From contig NZ_JALLIX010000023.1 in the NCBI RefSeq assembly GCF_023242365.1, positions 41,787 through 105,786 of the forward strand: 64,000 nt of DNA, given 5' to 3'. Shown one piece after another: positions 18,001 through 26,777 of this stretch. The stretch's first letter is position 1. Each line of letters opens with the position of its first letter. Source of the stretch: Pseudomonas sp. MWU13-2100 (GTDB taxonomy: Bacteria > Pseudomonadota > Gammaproteobacteria > Pseudomonadales > Pseudomonadaceae). The notes beneath the pieces are model-generated. The model was not told the DNA's origin. It worked only from the letters and a program-made list of their open reading frames with translations, and made no database searches. The translations under genes and the position numbers were made by a program.

Positions 18001-18362
18001 AACACCGGACCGCTTGCGCTGGCCTGGCTTTCCAGGCGCCAGCGCTCCAGCCGTTCGCGCAAGCGCCGTTCCCGGGCACAAGGCGGGTCCAGCTCCTGCA
18101 ACGCCTGCTGCGCCGCTTCGGCGCGGATCAACTCCCGATGCTTGCGCCGGCGCCGGGCCCACCAGAACAACAGCAGTCCACCCAGGTACAACGGCCCCAG
18201 CAACAGCCACTGCTGCCAATCATGTGTCAGTGGCGAGACGCCATCGATGGACAAACGCGAGCCATGACTGCGGACCAGCAGGGTCAACAGATAAAGGCCC
18301 AGCACCAGCGGCAGCGCTCGCAGCAGGTTTTTCAGCAATCTCTGGGGCATGGTGACAGTCAT
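15093..18362 (-). CDS. tssM: Type VI secretion membrane-complex protein TssM (IcmF)
   Basis: A 1089-residue inner-membrane protein that with TssL and TssJ forms the envelope channel. Two hydrophobic segments lie at residues 13-30 and 52-68, a cytoplasmic NTPase-like domain at about 115-290, and a large periplasmic domain ending in the beta-rich part that binds TssJ. The P-loop is GAAGAGKRS (125-133), with Arg where Ser/Thr normally follows GK. The expected Walker B DTAG motif is absent, while a TKCD-like THCDRLPGF is retained. So the domain is probably a poor NTPase. It is the last gene of the tss operon, 27 bp after tssL. Confidence 0.92.
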   Translation of the reverse strand: MTVTMPQRLLKNLLRALPLVLGLYLLTLLVRSHGSRLSIDGVSPLTHDWQQWLLLGPLYLGGLLLFWWARRRRKHRELIRAEAAQQALQELDPPCARERRLRERLERWRLESQASASGPVFLLLGAAGAGKRSLMGERGRRARGGDESPPDDLRPERLGAFSVMALSSALLTQADPGGVRLWRCLLDELQRSRRHGLGVAGVVLVLNAVHLLRLAPAARDAQALILRARLEELATEFGHGLPVQVIVTHCDRLPGFEPSLLDLPVEDRDLVLAFGRQRNRQNLAGLAERLVRTFAAVQDGLPERLQREAQTSARVQLYGFPRLWRQFGEVLQPYLQTAFFEQPRVAQVHLQSLRCGGHLRFEPGARAASQRLVRCLQQSRGHARWPGFLQAGAGRCLLALGAAALVILLATLLGNSYWQQTRQLQWLAEQQASLAALPASATGTSLTPAVLERLAVFRNLAHPPSDDWPQPAFWLSEYQRLLGQTRSLYQQALLDELLPRVVQSLQHSLPNEAHNESRERLRFYLMLGGQGRFESAAFEHWLSARVQGDLGQSLAPAQREQLQVHAQALIPLLATGPVLSVDPQWVEQVRRQLRSEPQQQRLYDRLSTMLASAGAEEFSVVAVSGSEGLLSLARRSGEPLNRGVPAHFSRSGYKQLRVRLPLLVAEALQEEDWVMGTGPRLDALTLHNEVSALYTQDYIRHWERFFADLRLVGLDQPESLALRLERLSRADSALFSLLRAAAHETRLEITQVPQRLVDRARQQVSSLASSFSSDPAKALADTIALEEHPINRHFMALQQLTEGNAVPLEALREALAQAAVYLQAREQALATGLPSPSVDALEQLKRQVDSLPPILQPLFADIVSVGRQHLHQQAVTTVGASLNLQLGPECSRLLAQRYPFDRQAREQLSLVDFNRLFAPSGLLEDFQQRHPDVTLLEGAVATQFRRAEQIRRAFFPGRSDVARVDFELSPVSMNESIAQVRLTLDDLQLNYSHGPIRPSLFTWPTRALGSQLRMVVTLIDGRTLVRSAEGPWAWFRFMEQGRLVPAPSGEGYWLTLGFEDIEVVLQLRSASLDHPFGRKILSDFRCPST

Positions 18363-18389
18363 CCGGCGAGGGCAAAGAGGTGCAGCGCG

Positions 18390-19592
18390 CTATGGCAAGG
18401 CAGTAGCGGTCACGGAAGGTTCGAGCACAATTTCCACCCGGCGATTGCGGGCCCGGTTGTCCACGCTGTCATTCGGCACCCGTGGCTCACTGGCGCCACG
18501 TCCCAGGGCCTGGACACGCCCGGGATCGGCGGTCTCGCCGAACATCGCGAACAGCACGGCACGGGCACGGCGCAGCGAGAGCTGTTGATTGGAGACCCGG
18601 CCCTTGCCGACCGGCGTATCGTCACTGTGGCCGATGATCCGGATCGTTCCCGGCCAATCCGCCAGCACCGCGGCGATACGCTGCAAGGTCGCTTCATTCC
18701 CGGGCGCGATCACGCTGCCACCCGGTGTGAACCACGCGGCTGCGCCGAGCCGCAACCGGACACCAGCGGCTTCATCGTGCAGCGTCAGGCGCCCGGCCTG
18801 GATATCCTTGGCCAGACGTTCAGCCAACGAGGGCAATGACGGGGCCGCAGATGGCCGCGTGGCGCTGGCCGGCAACACCCGTGCCAGGCCACGCCACTGC
18901 TGCTCGGAACGCATTTGCAAGTCGTACGCGCCCACCACCGCGAGGATGGGCAGCAGCACCAATGGAGCGCACCAGCTCCAGCGCAATACGCGCCGCAACC
19001 GCGGTCCGCTCTGCGGGGTCGTCGACGGCGGACGCGGATAACGCTCGCGGTGCAGGCGCAGGGTCTCGTAGAGTTGGGCACGCTTGAGGGCCAGGATCGA
19101 ATGGCCTTCACGCTGGATGCGATAACGTCCCTCCAGCCCCAGCGCCAGGCACAGGTACATCAGTTCGAGCAGCGCCAGGTGCTCCACCGGCCTGAGCTGC
19201 GCCTCGTCCAGATAGGCGAAGAAGCCTTCGCCACCTTCGCTTTCCTGGTGAAAGGTCATCAACAGACTGTGCTGTGACCAGGCGCCCCGAGCCCATTCGC
19301 TGCTGGCGATGACTTCATCAAGCAAGGTGCACAGGGCATAACGGGCGCGCAGTACGATGCGCTGCTCGATACCGCAGGCCAGCGCCCGGCTCTGGAAGAT
19401 CCGCACCCGAGCGATCAGCCGCAGGCGCAGCGCCGGCAAGTCGGGCTGGCGCGTCAGGCGCTGGAACACCACCACCTCATGCAGCAGATCGTCAGTCAAC
19501 CCGCGAAGGTTTTCGTCGGCCGCCGCCGGCCCGGCCTGGACAGGCTCACGCTGGCGTTGACGCGATCCGCGAGGCGCCTTGGCAGATGCCAT
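18390..19592 (-). CDS. tssL: Type VI secretion protein TssL with C-terminal OmpA domain
   Basis: A 400-residue extended TssL. Residues 30-190 are the cytoplasmic DotU-type domain (CTLLDEVIASSEWA), a single membrane helix lies near 210-230, and the last 120 residues are an OmpA-like peptidoglycan-binding domain (IIGHSDDTPVGK, LSLRRARAV, NRRVEIVL). So it can anchor the complex to the cell wall without a separate TagL protein. The ATG shares its A with the tssK stop (TGATG); a GTG one codon earlier is the alternative. Confidence 0.93.
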   Translation of the reverse strand: MASAKAPRGSRQRQREPVQAGPAAADENLRGLTDDLLHEVVVFQRLTRQPDLPALRLRLIARVRIFQSRALACGIEQRIVLRARYALCTLLDEVIASSEWARGAWSQHSLLMTFHQESEGGEGFFAYLDEAQLRPVEHLALLELMYLCLALGLEGRYRIQREGHSILALKRAQLYETLRLHRERYPRPPSTTPQSGPRLRRVLRWSWCAPLVLLPILAVVGAYDLQMRSEQQWRGLARVLPASATRPSAAPSLPSLAERLAKDIQAGRLTLHDEAAGVRLRLGAAAWFTPGGSVIAPGNEATLQRIAAVLADWPGTIRIIGHSDDTPVGKGRVSNQQLSLRRARAVLFAMFGETADPGRVQALGRGASEPRVPNDSVDNRARNRRVEIVLEPSVTATALP

Positions 19593-20929
19593 CACGCCTC
19601 CCTGATGGCCCAGAACGCCAATTGCAGCCCCGGGAACGAACCGGCCACATGCAAGCCGAAACCGCTGGTATCCACCAGGTCAGCCCACAAAGGGTGGTCG
19701 CTCGACAGTTGGAAATAGCTGAAACCGGGATAGTAAGGCAGCTCCCGGGGGGCCGTCGGTAACACCTGGATCGCCAGCCCCGGCAATTGCAGATTCACCA
19801 GGTCGTGCAGGCGCTCGGCCGGACCAATCTTCAAGCGGTTGGGGAAGCTTTTGCGCAGTTCCTCGTCGGGTAGCTGCGCGCGGACCGCAAGAATGAAACG
19901 CGCCGACTGGTACAGGTTGATGTCCGGCACCTGGGCAAAACGAAAACCAAAAGCACCGCTCTTGAGTGCCAGGGCCACCACCTCGGCACTGGCCACCGCA
20001 CTCAACGCCTGCAACAGGTCCTGGATCAGCGGCACAAAGCTCTCGCCCAGACGATCATGGCGATAAGGCGGATATGCCCTGGGGCGCTTGCGCTCCTGAT
20101 AGAAAATCGCCAGCTCGCCGGCCAGTCGCACCAGCTCACGGTACAGCAGTTCTGGGTGCAGCGCCGGCTGGCTGGCCAGGTGCAGCAACAGGCTTTCGGC
20201 GCGGTTGACGCTCTGCAACATCACGTACTGCTGGATTTCCGTCATCCCACCCAGCCCGCCTTGGCCCAGCCCCTCGGCCAGGGCCGCACCGCGTTGCCGG
20301 GCGCGGGCGATCAGTTCATCGACGGAACGTGCCAACACCGGCGAACAGCGCCAGGCCAGCAATGGTGCCACCTGTTGCCGATCAAGGACCACCAGGCCGG
20401 CGGCCGTGCGCTCTAGCACCCGGGCCACGCGCAAGAAGACATGGGAGGCGGCCACGTCCACTTCTCGCGCCAGCTTCAGGTTCAGACGGCTGACCTGCAA
20501 ACAGGCCGGCTCGCCGCCCTCGGTATTGGCGTCGGCCACCAGGACTTCGCCGATACGGTAACGGGCCAGGCTGTCGTCCCCGGGGACAGCCTCGGTGTCC
20601 GCCGCCCCGGGGCGATTGACCGCCAGCGCCAGCACCAGTTGCACATCACGCTCGCTGTCGGCCACTGGATAACGCAGCCGGGCCAGTTCCTCGTCCGTCA
20701 GGGCAAAGGGACTGCCGTCAGGCATGACCCCTTCACAGGCACTCAGGGCCAAGGTGCCCAGCGCCAACTGTGCAACATCGATTTTCAACGCGGCAAAACC
20801 CCAGCCATGGGGTTGCACTGCGCGCAGGACCTGCGCCAGCCTGGCCCGGTAATGGCGCTCCTGCTGCTGGAAGTGCTGTGGCAACAGAAACATGCCTTCG
20901 GACCACACGACGCTGTCGTGACTACTCAT
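19592..20929 (-). CDS. tssK: Type VI secretion baseplate protein TssK
   Basis: A 445-residue cytoplasmic protein that connects the baseplate wedges to the TssJLM membrane complex. The N-terminus VVWSEGMFLLPQHFQQQERH is diagnostic of TssK, and length is standard for the family. The ATG overlaps the end of tssJ by eight bases and the stop overlaps the tssL start, showing tight coupling of the J-K-L block. Confidence 0.95.
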   Translation of the reverse strand: MSSHDSVVWSEGMFLLPQHFQQQERHYRARLAQVLRAVQPHGWGFAALKIDVAQLALGTLALSACEGVMPDGSPFALTDEELARLRYPVADSERDVQLVLALAVNRPGAADTEAVPGDDSLARYRIGEVLVADANTEGGEPACLQVSRLNLKLAREVDVAASHVFLRVARVLERTAAGLVVLDRQQVAPLLAWRCSPVLARSVDELIARARQRGAALAEGLGQGGLGGMTEIQQYVMLQSVNRAESLLLHLASQPALHPELLYRELVRLAGELAIFYQERKRPRAYPPYRHDRLGESFVPLIQDLLQALSAVASAEVVALALKSGAFGFRFAQVPDINLYQSARFILAVRAQLPDEELRKSFPNRLKIGPAERLHDLVNLQLPGLAIQVLPTAPRELPYYPGFSYFQLSSDHPLWADLVDTSGFGLHVAGSFPGLQLAFWAIREA

Positions 20930-21431
20930 CGGCCTTTTCCTCCAAGGGTGCGGACCTCAACGCCACGCGCTGGCGCTCGATCAGGGCGCTCAGCCGCGAG
21001 GGCCGCGTCGGGTCGATTTCGGCCCAGGCCCACCACTGGGCATGGTCGATATTGCGGTACTCGACCACCAACGCGATAAAGCGGGTGCCGGGCACGGGAA
21101 GAAAGCTCTGCTCTTGCTGCTGGCCCGGGCGCAGCAGCAACGATTCCTGCCGCCGCAGGTCACGGCCCAGCGCCTGCTCGGCCGCGGCTTCGGACTGGAA
21201 CAGCTCGACCTGCTCCAGGCGCTTGCTGTCGGCCAGTTGCAGAAGCCTGACGATCACCGGCGACGGTCGGCCATGCAGGTCGGGATTGCTGTCCAGCGCC
21301 GCCTCCAGGGACAAGGCGATACGCGGTTCAGGCGGTGGCGGTTCGTCCGCCCAGAACCAGGCACAGCCTGGGAGCGCCAGCACCAGCAGCAGGCACATGA
21401 GGCCTCGAAACACCGGCTTAATCGCGACCAT
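20922..21431 (-). CDS. tssJ: Type VI secretion outer-membrane lipoprotein TssJ
   Basis: A 169-residue lipoprotein that anchors TssM to the outer membrane. The signal peptide (LMCLLLVLALPGC) ends in a lipobox cysteine, and the mature part has the beta-sandwich pattern of TssJ (SPVIVRLLQLADSKRLEQ). The open frame runs on upstream over vgrG, but AGGAGG lies six bases before the ATG at 21431, and another ATG at 21434 is three bases from it. The start lies inside the 3' end of vgrG. Confidence 0.9.
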   Translation of the reverse strand: MVAIKPVFRGLMCLLLVLALPGCAWFWADEPPPPEPRIALSLEAALDSNPDLHGRPSPVIVRLLQLADSKRLEQVELFQSEAAAEQALGRDLRRQESLLLRPGQQQEQSFLPVPGTRFIALVVEYRNIDHAQWWAWAEIDPTRPSRLSALIERQRVALRSAPLEEKADE

Positions 21432-23346
21432 CATCGGCCTCCTTGGGCGACTTGGCCTTCGCCGGTTGCGCGGCCTTGGCCGAGGTTGTGGCCGCGGCGG
21501 CACCGCCATTGATGTCGACCGAGGCGGAGCCATCAAGGGTCAGGGTCTTGCCGTTGATCGCCACGCCCGCGGCGCTGAGCACCAGGGTGCTGGAACCGAC
21601 CTTGAGAGTCAGGCTCTTGCCGGCCTCCAGCACCAGCTTGCCGTGGGCCTTGAAATCCATATCAGTCGCAGTCGACTGCCATTGGCCGGCAATCCTGCAA
21701 TGGCTGTCGCCGCCGATATCCAGCGACTGATCGGCATCGACCCGACTGTTGCGCCGGCCGCCCACGGACTCATGAAGGTCATCCTCGACCTTGAGAAACT
21801 GGCTGGCGCCGACCGTCAGGTGCCAGTCGTTGCCAATGCTGGCAAAGGCATCGTTGCGCACCGTCAGGTCCTGGTTGCGTCCGGCATGGATCAGCAACTG
21901 CTCGCGACCCTGCTTGTCGTCGAAGCGCAACTCGTTGTAGACATCCTGCTCGCCCAGCGACTGCGACTTGAAACCGCTGCGGGCCGCCTGGTCCGGCAGC
22001 GCCCAGGGTGGCCGGTGACCGGCGTTATAGAGTCCGCCGGTGACCAGGGGCCGGTCAGGGTCGCCGCCAAGGAACTCCACCACCACCTCCTGCCCGACCC
22101 GAGGCAGGAACAACGCGCCCCAGCGCTTGCCGGCCAGCGGTTGGGCGACCCGGACCCAGCAGGAACAATCCTCGTTGGGCTGCCCACTGCGGTCCCAGTG
22201 AAACTGCACCTTGATCCGGCCAAACTCATCGACCCAGATCGGATCGCCGGCCTTGCCGACCACGAAGGCGGTCTGTGGCCCGGCAATCAGCGGTCGTGCC
22301 GTCTGAATCGGCGCACGAAACACCTGGGTGGTCGGGATCGACTCGACCTCACAGTGCAACTGCGCCGTGGCATGGAACTGCAAGGTCGCGGCCACGATCA
22401 GGTACTCGCGGTTCTGCTCGGCTCGCGGGTGATCGACCAGGGTGAAACACTGGCCAGGCACCAGATACGGCGACCGGCTGGTGCCCCGTTGCCACTGCTG
22501 GCGGGCGTGCGCGGCTTCGAGCTGGATCTGCGCCAATGCTTCGCCAGACTGGCGGCTGCTGAAGCGTCCCGGGAAACCGTCCTGTCGATAGTTGCCGTGG
22601 CGCGCGGTTACCGCCGCTGCCTGGTTCACCGAAAGGACACTGGCCTCCCGATTACTGGCCTTGGTGAAGTCGAAATCCACCAGACCAAATGCCCCGGGCC
22701 GCAATTCGCCATGGGACTCCCAGTTCATCATGCTGCCTGGGGCCTTGTCCTGATTGGGCCGGTAGATCATTTCACGCCAATGCCGCACCGGCTTGTGGGC
22801 GCTCATCGAGTCGGTGATCACCAGTTGGTGATCGTCAGCTTGATGATCGAAGAAATAGTAGAGTCCCGCCTCCTCCAGCAAACGGCTGAAAAAGGCAAAG
22901 TCGCTTTCGCCGAACTGCAGGCAATACTCCATCGCCTCCAGGCGTTCAACCCGCCAGTCGACACTTGCCGGGTAGTCGTCGAAGACCTCCTCGAGCACCT
23001 GCCTGAGGGTCAGTTTCTGGAAAATACGCTGGCGCCGGGACTGCGTCAGGAACCACAGCCAGGGCCTGAGGGAGAGCCGATAGCGCGCCTCGCGCTCGAC
23101 CCGACCCGTGGCGCTGAAGGCCGTGATATAGCCATGGATGAACCGTGCCCGTTCTTGCGAAGCCCCGAGGTTCAGGGCCAACGGTCGGCCCAGCAGGTCA
23201 TCGATCTGCAAGCCGTCGTCCAGGCTGGCAATGGTCAACTCGTATTCGCCGAGCCGGCTCAACCCTTCCCGGCCACTCAGTTCGAGCAGCGACAGCTTGG
23301 CATCGACGCCAGGCACCTGGAGGCGCTGGTAGGTGTTTTCGGACAT
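21418..23346 (-). CDS. vgrG: Type VI secretion spike protein VgrG
   Basis: A 642-residue trimeric needle-tip protein. The gp27-like base is at about residues 1-380, the OB/gp5 segment contains WVRVAQPLAGKRWG and FLPRVGQEVVVEFLGGDPDRPLVTGG, and the C-terminal part is a repetitive beta-helix. The tail ends in about 30 Ala/Lys-rich residues with no recognisable effector domain. The ATG at 23346 is chosen over a longer open frame to 23466, which would run into the PAAR-like gene. It is preceded by the PAAR-like gene, 16 bp away, a usual cargo-adapter arrangement. Confidence 0.94.
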   Translation of the reverse strand: MSENTYQRLQVPGVDAKLSLLELSGREGLSRLGEYELTIASLDDGLQIDDLLGRPLALNLGASQERARFIHGYITAFSATGRVEREARYRLSLRPWLWFLTQSRRQRIFQKLTLRQVLEEVFDDYPASVDWRVERLEAMEYCLQFGESDFAFFSRLLEEAGLYYFFDHQADDHQLVITDSMSAHKPVRHWREMIYRPNQDKAPGSMMNWESHGELRPGAFGLVDFDFTKASNREASVLSVNQAAAVTARHGNYRQDGFPGRFSSRQSGEALAQIQLEAAHARQQWQRGTSRSPYLVPGQCFTLVDHPRAEQNREYLIVAATLQFHATAQLHCEVESIPTTQVFRAPIQTARPLIAGPQTAFVVGKAGDPIWVDEFGRIKVQFHWDRSGQPNEDCSCWVRVAQPLAGKRWGALFLPRVGQEVVVEFLGGDPDRPLVTGGLYNAGHRPPWALPDQAARSGFKSQSLGEQDVYNELRFDDKQGREQLLIHAGRNQDLTVRNDAFASIGNDWHLTVGASQFLKVEDDLHESVGGRRNSRVDADQSLDIGGDSHCRIAGQWQSTATDMDFKAHGKLVLEAGKSLTLKVGSSTLVLSAAGVAINGKTLTLDGSASVDINGGAAAATTSAKAAQPAKAKSPKEADDGRD

Positions 23347-23362
23347 GGTGACAGGGGCTCGC

Positions 23363-23752
23363 TCAGGCAATCGTGGTCTTGAGGGTGGCGCTGGCATTGA
23401 CGCGGATCTGGCCACCCCAGTTGCACTGGCAGGTACAGCGGTTATCCAGGGCCGGCAGCTTGGCAATCCGCGTGCGGGCCGCGCCGGGCTGCCAGGGCGT
23501 GGCCGTGGCGGGGATGCAGGGCATCGGCGTCAGCACGCCCATGGCGGCAGCGGTGGCCGCCGCGACCTGGGGGTTGGCCGGACTGCGGCAGAGGCCGAAG
23601 GGCGGAATATTGACCAGGGGTTGGTGATCGAGAATGTTCGCCGCCGGCTGCCCTTCGGCCTTGACCCGCCCAAGCGGCAGGACATTGAGACGGGCCGGCG
23701 CGGCGCCAAACGAACAGGAGAGCAAGGCACCCAGTACAACTTGCTGATTCAT
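23363..23752 (-). CDS. DUF4280 PAAR-like tip protein
   Basis: A 129-residue protein matching the PAAR-like DUF4280 family, which caps the VgrG trimer. Conserved features include MNQQVVLGALLSCSFG at the N-terminus, the PMPCIPAT segment and the C-terminal CTCQCNWGGQIRV with cysteines that could bind a metal at the tip. GGAG lies five bases before the ATG; the longer frame to 23860 is rejected. It lies between tssG and vgrG. No toxin domain is fused to it. Confidence 0.85.
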   Translation of the reverse strand: MNQQVVLGALLSCSFGAAPARLNVLPLGRVKAEGQPAANILDHQPLVNIPPFGLCRSPANPQVAAATAAAMGVLTPMPCIPATATPWQPGAARTRIAKLPALDNRCTCQCNWGGQIRVNASATLKTTIA

Positions 23753-23919
23753 GCGTGCTCCAGACAGACATCCATGGAAAGCCCGTGCAGTGTCAGTGAA
23801 GGGCCCCCCCGCGGGGTATCGGATAACTCCTAAATCAGCCGCCGCGGGCAATGCCACCAAGGAAGTTCAAAACCAGACGCGGCGCTGTGGCGAGCGGGCC
23901 TGACTTCAGAAGTGCGTAA

Positions 23920-24927
23920 CTAACCGGCATTAACCTGGGTCGGTGCGGGTCGCTGAAAGCGGGTGGGGTCGAAGCGCCACCCGGTGGCCGCCGCGCACTT
24001 GCGCCCCAGCCAACAGGCCCGCCCCAAACCTAACTGCGCACCCAATTGCAGACGTGGCCGCTGCGCCGCTTGCAGACGCAGGTCGAGGTCCCATTGCAAG
24101 GTCGGGCCAACATAACGCTCGACCAGTTGGCAAAGCGGCTCGAAGTAGCGCCCCCCGGGTAACAGCTGCTGGTAGTCCGACCAGGGCAAGGGCCCCAGGT
24201 GCAGGCAGAAACTGTGCTGGATATTCCACTGGCAACGCCCCAGCAACGCGGCCCCGCCCAGTCGTGCCGACTCGCTGCGCCGCCCCAGTTGCAAGCGCTC
24301 ATCGAATGCCAGGACGGCCCGATGCCGAGCCAGCGTGCTGAGCGCCACCGGCAAGCGCAGCAGATCCCGGACCAGAGCCAGTAAACCGGCGGCGCTGCGA
24401 CGTTGGTCGATGAACTGCGGTGCGTAGAAGCGTGCCCCCTGGGGCAAGGCACTGAGCTCGCCCGGCGAGAACGCCGACACATAATCAGCAAAACGGTCAT
24501 CGGCCGGACGATCGGCCCAGACCTCCGGTCGAACCCGTGCCCAGCTGCGATAGAGCAGGCTCAGCAGGCGGTGGTGAAACACATCGAGAAAGTGCGCCAG
24601 GGTGCTGTCGCCATGGTTGATCTGGCGCGACAGCACATCTTCGCTGAAATGCAGGGGCATCGGCCCGTTTGCCCCGGTCAGGCCGAAGAAGTTCACCGCC
24701 AGCAGCCCGGCACGGCCCTCACGCAGGCGCAGTTGGGCGATCATCGCCGGTTCGAACGCCAGCGAGACGTGCTGCGCCAGGCGCAACGGATCGTCGTCCA
24801 GGCGCTGCGCCGTTCCCCAGCGCGGTGCATCAGGGTAAGTGCGCTCCAGCAAACGCATCGCGGTAAAAAAGTCATAGCGCCAGGGCGCTGCAACCAGTTC
24901 CGGCGGTGGCGCTACCAGATCATGCAC
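23920..24927 (-). CDS. tssG: Type VI secretion baseplate protein TssG
   Basis: A 335-residue wedge component that pairs with TssF and TssE and binds TssK. The N-terminal WRYDFFTAMRLLER and the VNFFGLTGANGPMPLHFSED motif are diagnostic. The ATG lies inside the end of tssF (16-bp overlap). A 167-bp gap follows before the PAAR-like gene, the largest inside the operon after the promoter region, and could hold an internal promoter, though I saw no clear one. Confidence 0.94.
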   Translation of the reverse strand: MHDLVAPPPELVAAPWRYDFFTAMRLLERTYPDAPRWGTAQRLDDDPLRLAQHVSLAFEPAMIAQLRLREGRAGLLAVNFFGLTGANGPMPLHFSEDVLSRQINHGDSTLAHFLDVFHHRLLSLLYRSWARVRPEVWADRPADDRFADYVSAFSPGELSALPQGARFYAPQFIDQRRSAAGLLALVRDLLRLPVALSTLARHRAVLAFDERLQLGRRSESARLGGAALLGRCQWNIQHSFCLHLGPLPWSDYQQLLPGGRYFEPLCQLVERYVGPTLQWDLDLRLQAAQRPRLQLGAQLGLGRACWLGRKCAAATGWRFDPTRFQRPAPTQVNAG

Positions 24928-26777
24928 TGACCGGCCCTCGCCTTCCAGGTCTTGATATGGCCTCGGCTCACACTGTGCAACTCGGTCTCCATAAAGGCAT
25001 TGAGCGCGGCATAGCGGACAAAGAAACGCTCCAGTGCGGCGCCGAACAGATAGGTCCCGGTGCCCTCGCAGGCGGCGTCGTCCAGTAGCAGGGTCAGGTT
25101 CAGGCCACGTCCGAAAGCTACCGGCCCCGCACCGGGCAAGCGCCGGGTGACGACCTTGGCACGCAAGGAGATGATGCCTTGCAGCAACTTGTGTCCGCTG
25201 CTGTCATCCTCGGGCAGGTAATGCGCCAGCAACTCGCGCAAGGCCTGGGCCCCGGCTGCCCCCTCGCGGTGAGCCAGGGGCAGGTAGTTGCGCGAAAGTT
25301 GCCGTACCACCTGCCATTGCCGGTCGCCCTGGGAGGGCGCGGGCAGCGGCCGCGAGGGCCCGGCCACACAGCGGATGGCCAGCACCGGGGCACTCACGTC
25401 GAGAACAAAATCGGTGTTGCCCGCCCCCAGCGGCAAGCGCAACGGCAGGTCGCGGTTGGAGCACAGCACGTCCACCGCCAGACGTTGCAACTCGGCATCC
25501 GCCTGCAGTGCCAGCACCAGACTGGCGTCACAGCCACGGTAGCGCCGCTGTCCATCGACGAAACGCTGCGGGATACGGCTGGGCGTGCGCCGCATCTGGT
25601 AGAAACCGGCCGGGCGAGCAGCGCCGTCGTCCAGCCGTGACGGGGCATACAGCGGCAGGATGACCTGGCGCTCCTTGGCGCCGGCGGCATAACCATGGAC
25701 CGCCTGCACCTCCTGGATCTCATAGGCGAGCGGCCGTGCCTTGTCGACCACCAATGGCAAGTCATGCCGGTAAGGGTCGACGAGGATACGCTCGACACGT
25801 TTGCTGAAGAGGTTGATCACCGGCGTACAGAACAACCCGAAGTGGCCGGCATTGAGCAGCGCCGACAACGGCAGCGACAGGGGCGCGAACACCACCACCA
25901 GTTCCACGGTCCGCGCCGGGCAATCACGCAGCGCCGGCCCCAGGCCTCCCAGGCTGACAAAACGCTCGCCCGCGGCGAAGGCGAGAAAGGTCTTGAGCTG
26001 CGCGCACACCGCGTCACTGTTCAACGAGCGTGCATACTGGCTGGAAGCGGGCTGCGGCGATGGCTGGCGAATATGCTCGGGATCAATCCACGGGCTCCAC
26101 CCCTCCTCGCCCTCACCGCAACGTACAAACAGTCCCGTGGCGCGGGTCAGCAGGGCTTCCTGGACAGCCAGCGGCAGCGAGCCCTCACCGCGCAGGAAAA
26201 GCGTCAACTCGTGCAGTGTCAATTGATCGAAAGACACCCCGGCCGTAGTCCGCAGCCGCAGGCGCAGGGCACCACCGTCCTGCTTGAGCACATTGGCGGG
26301 CAAGCCCTTGAGCAGCCCGGCGCTGGGCAGGTACTCGGCCGAGTCGAGGGCCAGGGGCCAGAGCGTCACCGGACGCAGGCTGCGAAACTCGCAACGCGGA
26401 TCCTGTCCACCGGCATCGCCCAGCGAACGCACCACGCTATCGGCCGGCAAGGTAAACCCGGAGGCCAGCGAGCCCTCCTGCAAGTCAGGGGAAAACTGCA
26501 ACACCGCCATGCACGGCACCGGCAGCAACTGCTGCGGCTGCACCAGCTCCAGCAGGCTCTCGGTGAACCGTGGGAATTCGGCCTCCATTTGCAATTGCAC
26601 GCGGGCGGTGAGAAAACTCAGCCCTTCCAGCAAGCGCTCCACCGATGGGTCGGTCACCTCCTCGGGGCGCAGCCCCAGGGTGGCGGCAATCTTCGGGTAA
26701 TCCTCGGCAAATTCGGCGCCGGCTTCGCGCAGGAAACTCAGCTCCTGTTCATAATGACGCAGCAGCCGCTCATCCAT
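24912..26777 (-). CDS. tssF: Type VI secretion baseplate protein TssF
   Basis: A 621-residue baseplate wedge protein. The start MDERLLRHYEQELSFLREAG and the FAEDYPKIAATLGL motif are typical of TssF, and length fits the family. I use the ATG at 26777, which lies inside the end of tssE (8-bp overlap), not the longer frame to 26864. It forms the F2G wedge with TssG encoded immediately downstream. Confidence 0.94.
   Translation of the reverse strand: MDERLLRHYEQELSFLREAGAEFAEDYPKIAATLGLRPEEVTDPSVERLLEGLSFLTARVQLQMEAEFPRFTESLLELVQPQQLLPVPCMAVLQFSPDLQEGSLASGFTLPADSVVRSLGDAGGQDPRCEFRSLRPVTLWPLALDSAEYLPSAGLLKGLPANVLKQDGGALRLRLRTTAGVSFDQLTLHELTLFLRGEGSLPLAVQEALLTRATGLFVRCGEGEEGWSPWIDPEHIRQPSPQPASSQYARSLNSDAVCAQLKTFLAFAAGERFVSLGGLGPALRDCPARTVELVVVFAPLSLPLSALLNAGHFGLFCTPVINLFSKRVERILVDPYRHDLPLVVDKARPLAYEIQEVQAVHGYAAGAKERQVILPLYAPSRLDDGAARPAGFYQMRRTPSRIPQRFVDGQRRYRGCDASLVLALQADAELQRLAVDVLCSNRDLPLRLPLGAGNTDFVLDVSAPVLAIRCVAGPSRPLPAPSQGDRQWQVVRQLSRNYLPLAHREGAAGAQALRELLAHYLPEDDSSGHKLLQGIISLRAKVVTRRLPGAGPVAFGRGLNLTLLLDDAACEGTGTYLFGAALERFFVRYAALNAFMETELHSVSRGHIKTWKARAGQCMIW

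Noticed and set aside
20770..23382. Long rightward 870-residue open frame opposite vgrG
   Set aside because: It is an antisense shadow of high-GC coding sequence; the composition is arginine, glutamine and histidine rich with no domain.
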